NCBI RefSeq assembly: GCF_001437205.1
Contig: NZ_JQAZ01000002.1
Location: 62,001 to 126,000, forward strand
Length of the DNA stretch: 64,000 bases
Direction of reading: 5' to 3'
Source of the DNA: Lactobacillus selangorensis
GTDB taxonomy: Bacteria; Bacillota; Bacilli; Lactobacillales; Lactobacillaceae
Shown here: one piece after another, positions 34,713 to 43,590 of the stretch
Layout: every line of letters begins with the position of its first letter
Position numbering within the stretch: the stretch's first letter is position 1
Made by a program: the position numbers and the translations under genes
Notes under the pieces: generated by a model
The model's input: only the letters and a program-made list of their open reading frames with translations
Database searches by the model: none
Told to the model about the DNA's origin: nothing

Positions 34713-36047
34713 TTACTTAGAATACTGATCGAAATATTTTGTCGTCATCCCAAAGGTCTGGACCTTGTAGCCGGAGTCCACTTTGTTCAGAACAGCTTCG
34801 CCATAATATTTCTCCAAATGATGGGTTTTATCCTTAGACTGATTCTGATTGGTAAAGTCATAATAAACATTCAGCGCGACGCGTGACTGGTCGTTTGGCA
34901 GCGGCACGCTGGCTGTCGCATCCGACGTAATCTTCAGGCTCTTGACGCTGTAACTCTGCTGATAATTCTGCAGGGTGTGCAGCAGATCCTGATAATAAGC
35001 ATTCGACTGGCCGTTGACAAAGTAGTCCGCCAGCGCATGATTCTTGTCGGTCCCATTTTTGACGACTTGCGCCGCTTCATACCAGAGGTTATTGAACAAC
35101 GTGTTGGCATCAGCGGTAGTAACGGCACCAGCATAAACGGCGGCAATTGTTTTGCCGTCATCAGCATGGGTAATCGTCTGTGTCTGCGACGTCAATTCTT
35201 GGCCGTCGCTGCGCTTATATTTCAGCTGATAGGTGAACTGGTCGTGCCAAGGAATGTTGGGGAACGTCATTGTGCCAGATTGCGGCAGTTTACCCTTCGA
35301 CTGGCCGTTCAGATAGACCGTCGCACCACTATTGCCTTGAACCGTCATCGTATAGGTTTTCGCAACTAATGGCAATGAATAAGTTTGATTCGTCGTGATG
35401 TCAGTGGTCAGCTTTTTCTGTTGCTGACCAGCACTCGCTTGCAGTGTGTAGCGGCCCGGAAGCAGCGGCCCTACTTTTTTGGTCAGCGCTTGTTTCGTAG
35501 AGGTCGCCGTTTTGTGTCCATCGACCGTCAATGCTGCTCCAGCGACATCCGTTTTGACGGACGGCTGCACAGTCTTGACCTGAATTCGATACCGAGCATA
35601 AAACAGCCCCGTTTTTCCGTCCTTGACCCATTTGAACAAGCCATTTGCAGCCGTCCCATTTTTCTTTAAAGCTTTCATAACCTGCTGGTGATTTTGCAAA
35701 TACGTCACCGTTGGCTGTAACGTTTTCTGATTCAGTTTTACTTTAGAATTGGTGGTGAAATACCGGCTAGAATCGCCATTTTTAGCTGCTAATGCTGTTG
35801 CCGCTCGCTGCAGCTGGTTGGCCGCCGAATTGTAGCTGCGGCCCCAGAGATAACCGCCGACTAATAGCACAATGACAACAACGGAGGTCAGAATTTTGCC
35901 GACCGGCGACTGTTGATGGGGCGCCACATGCGACGGTGACTTGTGGTGCGGATCATTTTTCAAATCATACCCACAGTGAGGACATTTATCTGCCCGTACT
36001 GAAACCTTGGTCCCGCAATTGGGACACCGCATCTTATCGCGACTCAT
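34713..36047 (-). CDS. TcaA/YvbJ-like zinc-ribbon membrane protein
   Basis: 444-residue protein. The N-terminal zinc ribbon is CPNCGTKVSVRADKCPHCG (about residues 7-26), the linker is His/Pro-rich, and a single transmembrane helix follows (ILTSVVVIVLLVGGYLW, about 52-68). The remaining 370 residues are extracytoplasmic repeats of beta domains (GAALTVDGHK and GATVYLNGQSKG mark two similar modules) with an NTF2-like end. This is the layout of TcaA, linked to glycopeptide response in staphylococci, and of YvbJ. ATG 36047 is spaced correctly from GGAAGGG; an in-frame GTG three codons earlier is too close. It lies near the ligase gene, though transcribed separately. Confidence 0.8.
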   Translation of the reverse strand: MSRDKMRCPNCGTKVSVRADKCPHCGYDLKNDPHHKSPSHVAPHQQSPVGKILTSVVVIVLLVGGYLWGRSYNSAANQLQRAATALAAKNGDSSRYFTTNSKVKLNQKTLQPTVTYLQNHQQVMKALKKNGTAANGLFKWVKDGKTGLFYARYRIQVKTVQPSVKTDVAGAALTVDGHKTATSTKQALTKKVGPLLPGRYTLQASAGQQQKKLTTDITTNQTYSLPLVAKTYTMTVQGNSGATVYLNGQSKGKLPQSGTMTFPNIPWHDQFTYQLKYKRSDGQELTSQTQTITHADDGKTIAAVYAGAVTTADANTLFNNLWYEAAQVVKNGTDKNHALADYFVNGQSNAYYQDLLHTLQNYQQSYSVKSLKITSDATASVPLPNDQSRVALNVYYDFTNQNQSKDKTHHLEKYYGEAVLNKVDSGYKVQTFGMTTKYFDQYSK

Positions 36048-36126
36048 TGACTGCACCCTTCCCGTCTAAAACATTGACTATGTATGTTCAATATTATAAC
36101 ATATTGGTCCACCGTAAAAAGGCCGC

Positions 36127-36166
36127 AAAAAAACACCTTCCAGCCGATTGGACCGCTTGGAAAGTG
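36127..36166 (-). terminator. Terminator of the cold-shock-like gene
   Basis: On the minus strand, CACTTTCCA pairs with TGGAAGGTG around an inner stem, followed by seven T. Confidence 0.78.
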
Positions 36167-36173
36167 CCGCTAT

Positions 36174-36422
36174 TTAAACCTTCATTTTTGTGTGGGCAAC
36201 GTGATTCTGATCGACCACGCCTAAACCGCCATACGCAAAGATTTTGGTGGCCACGTAGCCATGATCATTCTGACCACCTTCGAATTCGACCGTCACACCT
36301 TTGCAGACAGCACCTTGAATGACATTTGAAATGTGAAAATAGAAATCGCGTTTAGCGAAATCCCGGATGAAACCAAACCCTTTTTGTGAATTGTAGTATG
36401 TAACTTTCCCATGCAAATACAC
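36174..36422 (-). CDS. Cold-shock-domain-like protein (82 aa)
   Basis: 82-residue OB-fold protein related to Csp nucleic-acid chaperones. HGKVTYYNSQKGFGFIRD carries the RNP1-like KGFGFI, FYFHISNV the RNP2-like strand, and VTVEFEGGQNDHGYVATKI the later strands. It differs from canonical Csp (KGFGFI and VFVHFS are usual) and has an extra C-terminal tail, GGLGVVDQNHVAHTKMKV. The start is GTG 36422, eight bases after AAGGAAGG; longer starts upstream lack spacing. It lies 39 bases after the acidic 74-residue gene, probably on one transcript. Single-strand RNA or DNA binding is inferred. Confidence 0.78.
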   Translation of the reverse strand: MYLHGKVTYYNSQKGFGFIRDFAKRDFYFHISNVIQGAVCKGVTVEFEGGQNDHGYVATKIFAYGGLGVVDQNHVAHTKMKV

Positions 36423-36461
36423 GTTTTGAACCTTCCTTACTCCCAATGTGTTTACAGATAA

Positions 36462-36686
36462 TTATTGCTCTGAATCGGATGGTGCCTCTGAATCAGTCGA
36501 TTCCTCTGATGCAGCCGATTGATCCTGCGGCGCAGCTGAAGACTCTGATTCCCGATCATCCTCTTCAGTTTTGACATCTTTTTCTTCATGGTTAAAAACA
36601 TTGCGTACCTTTTGATAACCATATTTGGATTCAAGCTGTGAAAGCAATTCACTCACGTCTGCCGTGTGTTCATTATCTTTACTCAT
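36462..36686 (-). CDS. Small acidic protein (74 aa)
   Basis: Unrecognised 74-residue protein. The N-terminal half (MSKDNEHTADVSELLSQLES, then KYGYQKVRNVF) looks helical and folded. The C-terminal half is a disordered acidic Ser/Glu/Asp tail (EEDDRESESSAAPQDQSAAS). ATG 36686 follows GGAGGCG, and TATAAT lies at about 36711-36716 on the minus strand. The in-frame extension to 36884 lacks such signals. It precedes the cold-shock-like gene, so the two may be expressed together. Confidence 0.65.
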   Translation of the reverse strand: MSKDNEHTADVSELLSQLESKYGYQKVRNVFNHEEKDVKTEEDDRESESSAAPQDQSAASEESTDSEAPSDSEQ

Positions 36687-36822
36687 GAAGTCGCGCCTCC
36701 CTTTATGTTTATTATACCGCAAGATAAAATGAAAGGGCGCTTTGAAAGTGTCTTTTTGCAATCCCACTTCCAAGGCTTTAGAATAGAATGTATAAGCCTT
36801 GATAGAAAGAAGGTTGACCCTT

Positions 36823-36954
36823 ATGAAAGCTACCAAACAACGGAAACAGCGCCAAGCCCGTGAAAAGACTTGGGAAAAATTCAAAGATCAGCAAAACCAA
36901 TTGATTGCCCATAAACGCGGCATCAAAAACAAACGTGCAAGAAAACATGATTAA
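36823..36954 (+). CDS. Tiny basic protein (43 aa)
   Basis: Unrecognised 43-residue, strongly basic helical protein with K/R/Q-rich MKATKQRKQRQAREKTWEKF at its start, ending KNKRARKHD. AGAAGG precedes the ATG, and TAGAAT/TATAAG boxes lie at about 36780-36795. A strong terminator follows at 37017. It is divergent from the acidic gene. It could bind RNA or the ribosome by charge, but no evidence beyond composition exists; a chance open frame cannot be excluded. Confidence 0.5.
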   Translation: MKATKQRKQRQAREKTWEKFKDQQNQLIAHKRGIKNKRARKHD

Positions 36955-37016
36955 ACAAAAGTGTCAGAAAAGTCGCATTTGTCCATACGGATTAAACAAA
37001 TTCCTTAAACGACCAA

Positions 37017-37052
37017 AAAAGGACCGGCAAAGTCATTTTTGCTGGTCCTTTT
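37017..37052. terminator. Bidirectional terminator
   Basis: AAAAGGACC-GCAAA and TTTGC-GGTCCTTTT arms, between the tiny basic gene and the convergent nuclease gene. Confidence 0.88.
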
Positions 37053-37055
37053 AAT

Positions 37056-38003
37056 TTACTTAAAGGCCTTCTGATAATATCGTTTCAGCTGTTCGGCTTT
37101 GCGATCGTATTTATGGGTCGAACTGGATTGGGCATTGTTCGAACTGCCAGCCGGTGCTGGAACTGTCATCCTGCTGTCGACTTGACTGGTCCCAGTCGCA
37201 TAATCGAACACCAGTCCGGGCTGGACATTGAAAATGTAGACATTGAAATTCAATGAGCCATCCGTACTGACAGCTTGCAGCTGATCCCCTTTTGCCATCA
37301 AATCACTGCCGGAAAAAATCGGTGTCACCTGATAAATTATTTTTTTACCGTCTTTCAGCGCATCCAAAATCTGATACTCATAGCTCAGCTGCAGGGTCTG
37401 ATTGGCATAAGCAGCTTGGGTAAACAAATTCTTGGGATTGTCTAACGACCCCTGAGTTTCATTGGCATCGTACTGGCCTTCTGCGTTGAGGTGGCCCGAA
37501 ATCGAATACGCAATCAAGTGGCCCCGATTCTGCGGCGTAACTCGTCTGCCATCCACATATTTCGGCTGATTGTGCCAGCCGGTCGGCTCGAACCGCTGCT
37601 CAGTCCGAGTCGAACTAGCCACCAAAGTGTCAGAATCCAAATAAGCTGTGGCCTGACCAGAACGATTTTCTGCATCAAGCTGGCTGTAAACGATTTTAGG
37701 CCTGTCCCACGACTGCGGATTCAGCGTGCTCTTGCCATTGTTGACTTGCACAATCGCCGATTGGCCCGACTGATAATTCAGCGCCGCCAGCTGCGCCGTA
37801 TTTTTATTCGTACTGGCCGTTTGTCCCGTCGAACTGGCACTGCTCGCCTGACTGCTGCGGGCCTGGTCCGTTCCTGAATTGGAATTGGGCGACGAATTCC
37901 CGTTCCCCTTGAACAGGCCGCCCAGTCCAATCAGGATAATCCCAATGATAATCACGCTCAGCAAGGATTGCTGCTGGCGCTTTTTTCTCCGTCTCCGTTT
38001 CAT
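37056..38003 (-). CDS. Membrane-anchored DNA/RNA non-specific endonuclease (EndA/NucA family)
   Basis: 315-residue surface nuclease. An N-terminal basic stretch (KRRRRKKRQQQ) and one helix (LLSVIIIGIILIGLGGLF) form a signal anchor. A Ser/Asn/Thr-rich linker of about 45 residues precedes the beta-beta-alpha-metal nuclease domain. The catalytic segment reads NRGHLIAYSISG (DRGH in many homologues; Asn replaces Asp here) and is followed by NETQGSLDNPKNLFTQ, which supplies the metal-binding Asn. Start ATG 38003 follows GGGGAG. Likely role: degrading or processing external DNA, as EndA does in streptococci. Confidence 0.88.
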   Translation of the reverse strand: MKRRRRKKRQQQSLLSVIIIGIILIGLGGLFKGNGNSSPNSNSGTDQARSSQASSASSTGQTASTNKNTAQLAALNYQSGQSAIVQVNNGKSTLNPQSWDRPKIVYSQLDAENRSGQATAYLDSDTLVASSTRTEQRFEPTGWHNQPKYVDGRRVTPQNRGHLIAYSISGHLNAEGQYDANETQGSLDNPKNLFTQAAYANQTLQLSYEYQILDALKDGKKIIYQVTPIFSGSDLMAKGDQLQAVSTDGSLNFNVYIFNVQPGLVFDYATGTSQVDSRMTVPAPAGSSNNAQSSSTHKYDRKAEQLKRYYQKAFK

Positions 38004-38047
38004 GCATACTCCCCGATTTCATTTCATGATAATCTCATTGTACCTGA

Positions 38048-38087
38048 AAAAGGAGCCGAAACAAACACATGTTTGTTTCGGCTCCTT
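38048..38087 (-). terminator. Terminator of the BaeRF-like gene
   Basis: AAAGGAGCCGAAACAAACA pairs with TGTTTGTTTCGGCTCCTTT, a stem of about 19 bp, six bases past the stop at 38094. It is unusually stable and nearly symmetric on both strands. Confidence 0.9.
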
Positions 38088-38093
38088 TGCTTT

Positions 38094-39197
38094 TTAATAA
38101 CGTAATAAAGCAATTCGTGGGACTGGTGCCGGCATCTCCTCTTTGGTTAAAGTAACCACTTCACCCTGATTCTGCAGTGTTAGCCGTGTCAATACGATTG
38201 AAAGCAAGTCGACCTTGTCGAGATCATCTTCGGTGGCTTCCGGACGCTGGAGGAATAATTTGCGAATGCGGCCGGCACGTGCGGCTTCGAAAATGGCCAA
38301 TGGCGTCGCCGCCACCTGCTGTTTTTGAACAGCCTGGTGATATTGCTGGGCAATCACGGTAATCTCTTGGTCATACCACTGCGTCACAATCTGCGTCAGC
38401 TGGTCCTTGTACTGTGCCGGTGAGAATTGGGCTGGCGATAACGGCAGGTAAACATGCTCGCTCAGTAGCGGATTCTTCGACACCTTTCGGAATAAAGTCT
38501 GCGTTTCCGGCACCGCCATCAGCACCACTGGTAATTGCAGCGGCCGTGAAAATTGCGAAGTGACAAACTGGTCGACGATTTGATAATAGTTCTTCTGATC
38601 GATCGCCTGTTCCTGCTTTTTATCATTGTGACCATGATAAACAACGCCGCCATCACCCTTGGAGGTAAAGTTCAGTTCACCGCCCCGCAGCTCGTTATCG
38701 CCCAATGCTTTTTGCATCGTGGTCGGTGCTTCATCATTCAAATGAAATTCAATCAGTTGATCCCGATCGCCGCAGAACAGCCGCATCCGGTCCCGCCCCA
38801 ATGCCAAGAGTAAATACTCAAACTGCTGCGCATGATTCACAAGCGGCAGCAAGTTCGGATGCTCCGACACGGTCACTTCATTGGCCATTGCATCACGTGA
38901 ATAATAGGTCAAAATCTGGTCGGCCGTTACCAGCATGATGACCGTTTGCCCATAGCCGTCGAGCCAGAAGGATGGGTCCAGCTTCTGCTGCAGGCGGCGT
39001 TCGTAGCCGTTCCAATCGGCTTGCGGCACAAACCGTTCGAATTGCCGGTGTGCATAGCTGAGCAGTTGTTTGAATTCGAGCTGCGTTTTGCGAACAGCCT
39101 GTTTGGTCTGTGGGCGTCCGATTACAAGCGTCACGAACGGGCCGTTTTTAAGGTTCAGTAATTTGTTGAGGGATGGTTGCGCTGCTGTCTGAATCAT
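38094..39197 (-). CDS. Probable BaeRF-type protein (archaeo-eukaryotic release-factor fold)
   Basis: 367-residue soluble protein. The order of an N-terminal strand (NGPFVTLVIGRPQ), a helical arm, the middle segment GGELNFTSKGDGGVVYHGHNDKK, then NYYQIVDQFV and a C-terminal domain ending IALLRY fits the bacterial release-factor-like (BaeRF) families. No GGQ peptidyl-release motif is visible; the middle section offers GGVVYHG instead. ATG 39197 follows AAAGGAGG. A cre-like TGGAAACGATTTCT lies upstream at 39225-39238 (12 of 14 matches). It is followed by the strong terminator. The role is unknown; ribosome rescue or quality control is the family hypothesis. Confidence 0.6.
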   Translation of the reverse strand: MIQTAAQPSLNKLLNLKNGPFVTLVIGRPQTKQAVRKTQLEFKQLLSYAHRQFERFVPQADWNGYERRLQQKLDPSFWLDGYGQTVIMLVTADQILTYYSRDAMANEVTVSEHPNLLPLVNHAQQFEYLLLALGRDRMRLFCGDRDQLIEFHLNDEAPTTMQKALGDNELRGGELNFTSKGDGGVVYHGHNDKKQEQAIDQKNYYQIVDQFVTSQFSRPLQLPVVLMAVPETQTLFRKVSKNPLLSEHVYLPLSPAQFSPAQYKDQLTQIVTQWYDQEITVIAQQYHQAVQKQQVAATPLAIFEAARAGRIRKLFLQRPEATEDDLDKVDLLSIVLTRLTLQNQGEVVTLTKEEMPAPVPRIALLRY

Positions 39198-39298
39198 GGT
39201 GAGTCCTCCTTTACAAAAGCAAACTGGAAACGATTTCTTAACGTAAAGTCAGCTTAGCAAATTGCTGCGAAGCGGTGCAACTCTTTTTATAAATTTTT

Positions 39299-39478
39299 TT
39301 ACCAGCGGGTATGGTCCCACGCCCGGCCATCAATTTCGCCCTGCATTTGGGTTTGACGTTTGGCTTGTTCAGCCACCACATCTGCAAATGCTGTTAAAAA
39401 GGCCCGTTTTTCATAGGCCGGTTCATTTTCTTGCAGCTGGGCGATCTGCTGCTGCATCCATTCATAGTTATTATCCAT
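39299..39478 (-). CDS. Small helical protein coupled to the flavoprotein gene (59 aa)
   Basis: Unrecognised 59-residue charged protein, beginning MDNNYEWMQQQIAQLQENEP and ending IDGRAWDHTRW; mostly helical with Gln/Glu repeats. Its ATG (39478-39476) overlaps the TGA stop of the oxidoreductase gene by one base (TGATG), and GAGGAGAATGAC lies inside that gene just upstream, so it is translationally coupled. A role with the flavoprotein is possible but unproven. Confidence 0.65.
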   Translation of the reverse strand: MDNNYEWMQQQIAQLQENEPAYEKRAFLTAFADVVAEQAKRQTQMQGEIDGRAWDHTRW

Positions 39479-40149
39479 CAGTCATTCTCCTCATTTTGGC
39501 GCATCATCTGCAGCGTATCATTCAATTGCTCAAGCTCATCGGCATTCTTGGTAAACTGGTCGAGCAGGAGCTGATAATCAGGATGATCAGCCGCTAATTG
39601 AGCCAGCTGTTCGGCAAACCATTTTTCGGTATCAGCAAAATGACGTGGGTAGGGCTCTGTTAAGTAACGCTGATAAGCCACCAGCAACCGCTGCTTTTGG
39701 GCATCGGTCTGATAACCGAATTGGGTAATTGGAAACAGGGGCAGATATGTCATGCCCGTTTTGTGTGCTAACGCTTGAAACGGGCGTAAAATTTCATCCA
39801 GTGTGAACCCTTCTCGTTCGCCGGCATGATAAGCTTGGTCGGCGACACCCGTTGTGACGACGATGCCAAGCTGTTTGCCATTTAGATTACCCGCCCGGAC
39901 GGCAAATTTTTCCGTCCAGACATCATCGAGCCATTGATAGAGCATTGCTGGCGCACTGTACCAATACAGCGGAAATTGCAAAATTAGACGGTCAGCCGTC
40001 AATAATTGCCGTTGTTCGGCCTCTTTTTCAAAGGGCGCTTCTAATTCATGCCACTGGACCGTTTTGAAGGGTGCGGCACTCGCCTGTAAAAATTCTTGGG
40101 TCCCTGATTGAACCCGTTCAGGGTGCGCTACGACAACAAGTGTTTGCAT
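39478..40149 (-). CDS. NAD(P)H:quinone oxidoreductase-like flavoprotein (flavodoxin fold)
   Basis: 223-residue member of the NQO1/KefF family, FMN- or FAD-dependent two-electron reductases. The N-terminal strand and phosphate loop LVVVAHPERVQSGTQEFL, the segment ADRLILQFPLYWYSAPAMLYQWLDDVW and LGIVVTTGVADQAY, which matches the family's flavin-contacting GG loop region, are visible. ATG 40149 was chosen for spacing to AAGGAG; two upstream starts are too close or outside the family. It is divergent from the lysine riboswitch transcript and coupled to a 59-residue gene. Quinone or nitro-compound detoxification is the likely role. Confidence 0.85.
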   Translation of the reverse strand: MQTLVVVAHPERVQSGTQEFLQASAAPFKTVQWHELEAPFEKEAEQRQLLTADRLILQFPLYWYSAPAMLYQWLDDVWTEKFAVRAGNLNGKQLGIVVTTGVADQAYHAGEREGFTLDEILRPFQALAHKTGMTYLPLFPITQFGYQTDAQKQRLLVAYQRYLTEPYPRHFADTEKWFAEQLAQLAADHPDYQLLLDQFTKNADELEQLNDTLQMMRQNEEND

Positions 40150-40178
40150 AATCATTCTCCTTTTCTGAAACTCAAGGT

Positions 40179-40207
40179 TTGACAAATCGTTTTTGATTTC
40201 ATAGAAT
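40179..40207 (+). promoter_or_regulatory. Promoter of the riboswitch-controlled ABC operon
   Basis: TTGACA at 40179-40184 and TAGAAT at 40202-40207 with a 17-base spacer, starting transcription about 20 bases before the riboswitch. Confidence 0.75.
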
Positions 40208-40232
40208 ACACTTAATCAATTAAATACCACCA

Positions 40233-40471
40233 AGCAATAGAGGTTGCAATGTTTACAAATCCCCCTGAGTCGCCAACGACTGTGATGGGGTGCTCAAGAA
40301 ACATTGCCGAAATGGCTAGCTGTGTTGGATGCAGCTGACTGTTGGGCCATGAGTGAATAATTCATGGACTGTCTCGTTAGAAATAACGAGGAGCGCTATT
40401 TTGGATAAACGAACTGTTCTTAATTCGCAATTCAGCCCTCTATTGACGTATATGTCGATAGAGGTTTTTTT
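40233..40471 (+). ncRNA. Lysine riboswitch (L box) with expression-platform terminator
   Basis: Cis-acting RNA that senses lysine. AATAGAGG (40236-40243) opens P1, whose 3' partner CTATT is at 40396-40400. The conserved TGCCGAA at 40305-40311 and GGACTGTC at 40366-40373 are L-box core elements. A terminator follows: CCTCTATT-GAC and GTC-ATAGAGG arms with seven T (40437-40471). The P1 strand AATAGAGG is the exact complement of CCTCTATT in the terminator, so P1 without lysine can act as antiterminator. Lysine thus switches the downstream ABC genes off. Located directly upstream of an amino-acid ABC importer, as expected. Confidence 0.85.
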
Positions 40472-40543
40472 GTGAGTTGAGACACGTTTTGACAGGATTT
40501 CCCTCTCTTTGCCATGGAGGACATTCATGGAAGGAGCACTACT

Positions 40544-42217
40544 ATGAGAAAGAAAAGAGTTTGGGCCAGCCTTGTGTTGGCATTGTTCTTGTTCATCTTC
40601 GCCTTTGCATTGCCGCAGAATACCACGAATACTTCTGCGGCTGCCAAAACGGCGGCTGAATACGACAAGGACAAGACGTTTCGTGTCGGGATGGAGGCCG
40701 GTTATGCCCCCTTCAACTGGACACAGAGCAGTTCTTCAAATGGGGCCGTCAAGATTCAGGGATCATCTGAATACGCCAATGGCTATGATGTTCAGATGGC
40801 TAAGAAAATTGCCAAAGCGTTAGGCAAGAAACTCGTCATTGTCAAAACCGATTGGAACGGCTTGCCGCCTGCCTTAACTTCCGGCAAGATCGATGCGATC
40901 ATCGCCGGGATGTCACCGACACCGGCTCGCCGCAAGCAAATCGATTTTACGAATACCTATTATAAATCAAAATTGTGTATCGTCGTTCGTCGGAATGGCA
41001 AATATGCGAACGCCACTTCCATCCAGGATTTTAAGGGTGCCAAGCTGACTGCTCAGCAGAATACCTTCCATTACCAAGCTATCAAGCAGATCAAGGGTGT
41101 CAAGAAGCAGCCGGCGATGAATAACTTCGCTGCGATGCGGACTTCCCTTCAATCAGGTGTCATCGATGGGTATGTTTCCGAAGTACCAGAAGGAATCACC
41201 GCCCAAAATGCGCAATCTGATCTGAAGATGATCAAGTTTAAGAACGGCAAAGGCTTCAAGACGAGTCCGGACGATGTTGATATCGCCATCGGGATTCGGA
41301 AAGGCGACCCTGACAAGGCCAAGATGAATGCGGCCTTAGCCAAGGTCTCCAACAAGCAGCGGGACAAGTTAATGAATTGGGCCGTTGAAAAACAGCCGAA
41401 GACCAGCAGCACAAAGAACTGGTTCCAGCAGATCTGGGATCAATACGGCAACATGATTCTCAAAGGGACTGGTTTAACGTTATGGATTTCGCTCTTCGGG
41501 ACCGTCGTTGGTTTCTTAATCGGGTTACTGATTGGGATTGTACGGACCACACCGATGCCCGATTCACGTGGCCGTCGGGGCGTGCTGCATTTAATTGATT
41601 GGCTGCTCGCCGTTTACATCGAAATCATTCGTGGGACCCCAATGATTGTTCAGGCCGCCGTCTTCTACTACGGCTTAGCACAGGCTTTCGGAATCAACAT
41701 GAACCGGACTGTGGCCGCCTTAATCATCGTTTCCTTTAACACTGGGGCCTATATGGCCGAAATCATCCGCAGCGGAATCATCTCCGTTAACTCCGGCCAG
41801 TTCGAAGCTGCGAGTGCTTTAGGGATGACGCACTTCCAGTTAATGCGTAAAGTCGTCCTGCCGCAAGCTATTCGCAACAGCATTCCAACCATTACCAATG
41901 AATTTATCGTCAACATCAAGGATACATCAGTCTTAAGTGTCATCTCCGTTTCTGAACTCTTCTTCCAAGGGGAAACAGTTGCCGGACAGACCTTCCAATT
42001 CTTCCACACTTACCTGATTATTTCCGTCATCTACCTTGTCCTGACCTTCTCAATCTCACGAATTCTGGCTTGGGTCGAACGCCGTTTAGATGGGCCGACG
42101 AATTATGACGTGATGGCCAATCCAAGCACTTTGGCAACCGTCGATGATTCAACTGCCGAAAACATGAACACACCAACACATGATGTTCATAATACGAAGG
42201 AGGACCAACATGACTGA
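40544..42217 (+). CDS. Amino-acid ABC transporter, fused substrate-binding and permease protein (probable lysine)
   Basis: 557-residue fusion. A signal peptide ([18 protein letters not shown]) is followed by a type-3 solute-binding domain ([36 protein letters not shown]; about residues 40-280). A linker precedes a His/Glu-type permease with the EAA loop [28 protein letters not shown] (about 425). The start ATG 40544 is placed at AAGGAGCACTACT; a longer frame from 40514 is unsupported. The upstream lysine riboswitch points to lysine uptake. The stop overlaps the ATPase start by 8 bases. Confidence 0.9.
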   Translation: MRKKRVWASLVLALFLFIFAFALPQNTTNTSAAAKTAAEYDKDKTFRVGMEAGYAPFNWTQSSSSNGAVKIQGSSEYANGYDVQMAKKIAKALGKKLVIVKTDWNGLPPALTSGKIDAIIAGMSPTPARRKQIDFTNTYYKSKLCIVVRRNGKYANATSIQDFKGAKLTAQQNTFHYQAIKQIKGVKKQPAMNNFAAMRTSLQSGVIDGYVSEVPEGITAQNAQSDLKMIKFKNGKGFKTSPDDVDIAIGIRKGDPDKAKMNAALAKVSNKQRDKLMNWAVEKQPKTSSTKNWFQQIWDQYGNMILKGTGLTLWISLFGTVVGFLIGLLIGIVRTTPMPDSRGRRGVLHLIDWLLAVYIEIIRGTPMIVQAAVFYYGLAQAFGINMNRTVAALIIVSFNTGAYMAEIIRSGIISVNSGQFEAASALGMTHFQLMRKVVLPQAIRNSIPTITNEFIVNIKDTSVLSVISVSELFFQGETVAGQTFQFFHTYLIISVIYLVLTFSISRILAWVERRLDGPTNYDVMANPSTLATVDDSTAENMNTPTHDVHNTKEDQHD

Positions 42218-42950
42218 ACAATTGATTGAAGTAGCTCATTTGAAGAAAAATTTTGGGAAGCATGAGGTCCTGAAAGACATCAACTTAACCGTTGATAAAG
42301 GCGAAGTGCTCACAATCATCGGCGCCTCCGGGTCTGGGAAATCCACTTTGCTGCGCAACATCAATTTGCTGGAACGCCCGACCAGCGGCGACATTCGTTT
42401 TCATGGCAAGAGTATTTTGCAGCCGCATTTCGACATTCCCAAGTATCGGGCCGAAGTCGGGATGGTCTTCCAGCAGTTCAACTTATTCAGCAACCTAAAT
42501 GTGTTGGATAACTGCGTCGTTGGCCAAACCACCGTCTTGAAGCGTGACAAGGCTGAAGCTGAAGAAATTGCCAAGAAGCAATTAGCAAAAGTCGGCATGG
42601 GGCCGTATATCCAAGCCAAACCAGCCCAGCTTTCCGGCGGGCAGCAGCAGCGGGTGGCGATTGCCCGTGCCGTCTGCATGGACCCGGAAGCACTCCTCTT
42701 CGATGAGCCGACATCAGCCCTTGACCCGGAAATGGTCGATGAAGTGCTCGACACCATGAAGCAGCTGGCCAAAACCGGTTTGACCATGATTGTCGTTACT
42801 CATGAAATGGCCTTTGCCCACGATGTTTCCGACCAAGTCGTCTTTATGAAAGACGGCGTTCTGGCCGAAAAAGGAACGCCTGACCAGATTTTCAACCATC
42901 CACAGGAAGCAGCGACACAACATTTTCTCAAGCGTTACACACAACGCTAG
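42210..42950 (+). CDS. Amino-acid ABC transporter ATP-binding protein
   Basis: 246-residue ATPase of the GlnQ-type polar amino-acid family. Walker A is [11 protein letters not shown], the Q-loop lies around [11 protein letters not shown], the signature is [15 protein letters not shown], Walker B is [12 protein letters not shown] and the switch His is in [16 protein letters not shown] 42210 has AAGGAGGACCAAC ahead; the longer frame from 42180 lies within the permease gene. It pairs with the fused binding-protein/permease and shares the lysine riboswitch transcript. Confidence 0.95.
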   Translation: MTEQLIEVAHLKKNFGKHEVLKDINLTVDKGEVLTIIGASGSGKSTLLRNINLLERPTSGDIRFHGKSILQPHFDIPKYRAEVGMVFQQFNLFSNLNVLDNCVVGQTTVLKRDKAEAEEIAKKQLAKVGMGPYIQAKPAQLSGGQQQRVAIARAVCMDPEALLFDEPTSALDPEMVDEVLDTMKQLAKTGLTMIVVTHEMAFAHDVSDQVVFMKDGVLAEKGTPDQIFNHPQEAATQHFLKRYTQR

Positions 42951-42995
42951 CTCGATTTACGTTACAATAGAGGAAATGAATTGGAGGCCGTAAAA

Positions 42996-43523
42996 ATGCA
43001 AAAAATCAGACAACACGAACAGGAATCATCGTTGATCCATATTTTGATCTTGATCATTTTGGGTGGGTGGCTGACCTTCTCCCCCCGAAGTGCCTTTCAT
43101 ACGTTGATCTACTTCTTAGCATTGACACTCGTCGTCGAAGGAATCATTCGATTGCGGGTCGGTCGTCAGGTCGAACGCGCCACTGGTGACCGTAATCCTT
43201 ATTACGGCGGCATCAGCCTGCTGATTCTGGCCGTCATCCTCTTATTGTTTGCAAAACCATTAGCGAGCTTGCTGCCAGTAGTCTTAGGCATCCTGCTGAT
43301 CGTCTACGGCCTGCAGAAACTCGGCTTTGCCAGACGAAACCAGCGCTTTGTCAACGTTACGCCTTGGCCGGCCTATGTTTACGGAATTCTGGTCCTATTA
43401 TTGGGTGCGGTTGTCCTCTTCCATCCGTTCGGCAGTCTGCTGTTCTTGCTGCGGGGTGTCGGAATTGTGATGTGCATCATGGCCATCAGCGAAATCATCG
43501 GATTATTTATCTATAAAAACTAG
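42996..43523 (+). CDS. HdeD-like DUF308 membrane protein (175 aa)
   Basis: 175-residue integral membrane protein with five to six helices (SLIHILILIILGGWLTF, HTLIYFLALTLVVEGII, GGISLLILAVILLLFA, LLPVVLGILLIVYGLQKL, VYGILVLLLGAVVLFHPF, VGIVMCIMAISEIIGLF). This matches the DUF308/HdeD family. ATG 42996 follows TTGGAGGCC, with a TACAAT -10 box about 33 bases upstream, so it has a promoter separate from the ABC genes. Acid-stress involvement is known for HdeD in enterobacteria; not shown here. Confidence 0.82.
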   Translation: MQKIRQHEQESSLIHILILIILGGWLTFSPRSAFHTLIYFLALTLVVEGIIRLRVGRQVERATGDRNPYYGGISLLILAVILLLFAKPLASLLPVVLGILLIVYGLQKLGFARRNQRFVNVTPWPAYVYGILVLLLGAVVLFHPFGSLLFLLRGVGIVMCIMAISEIIGLFIYKN

Positions 43524-43545
43524 GGAAACAACTTCTTTAACCAGC

Positions 43546-43585
43546 CAAAAAGGCTTCGCATCGAAAAACGATGCGAAGCCTTTTT
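43546..43585. terminator. Bidirectional terminator
   Basis: AAAAAGGCTTCGCATCG and CGATGCGAAGCCTTTTT around AAAAA, between the DUF308 gene and the convergent methyltransferase gene. Confidence 0.92.
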
Positions 43586-43590
43586 TTATT

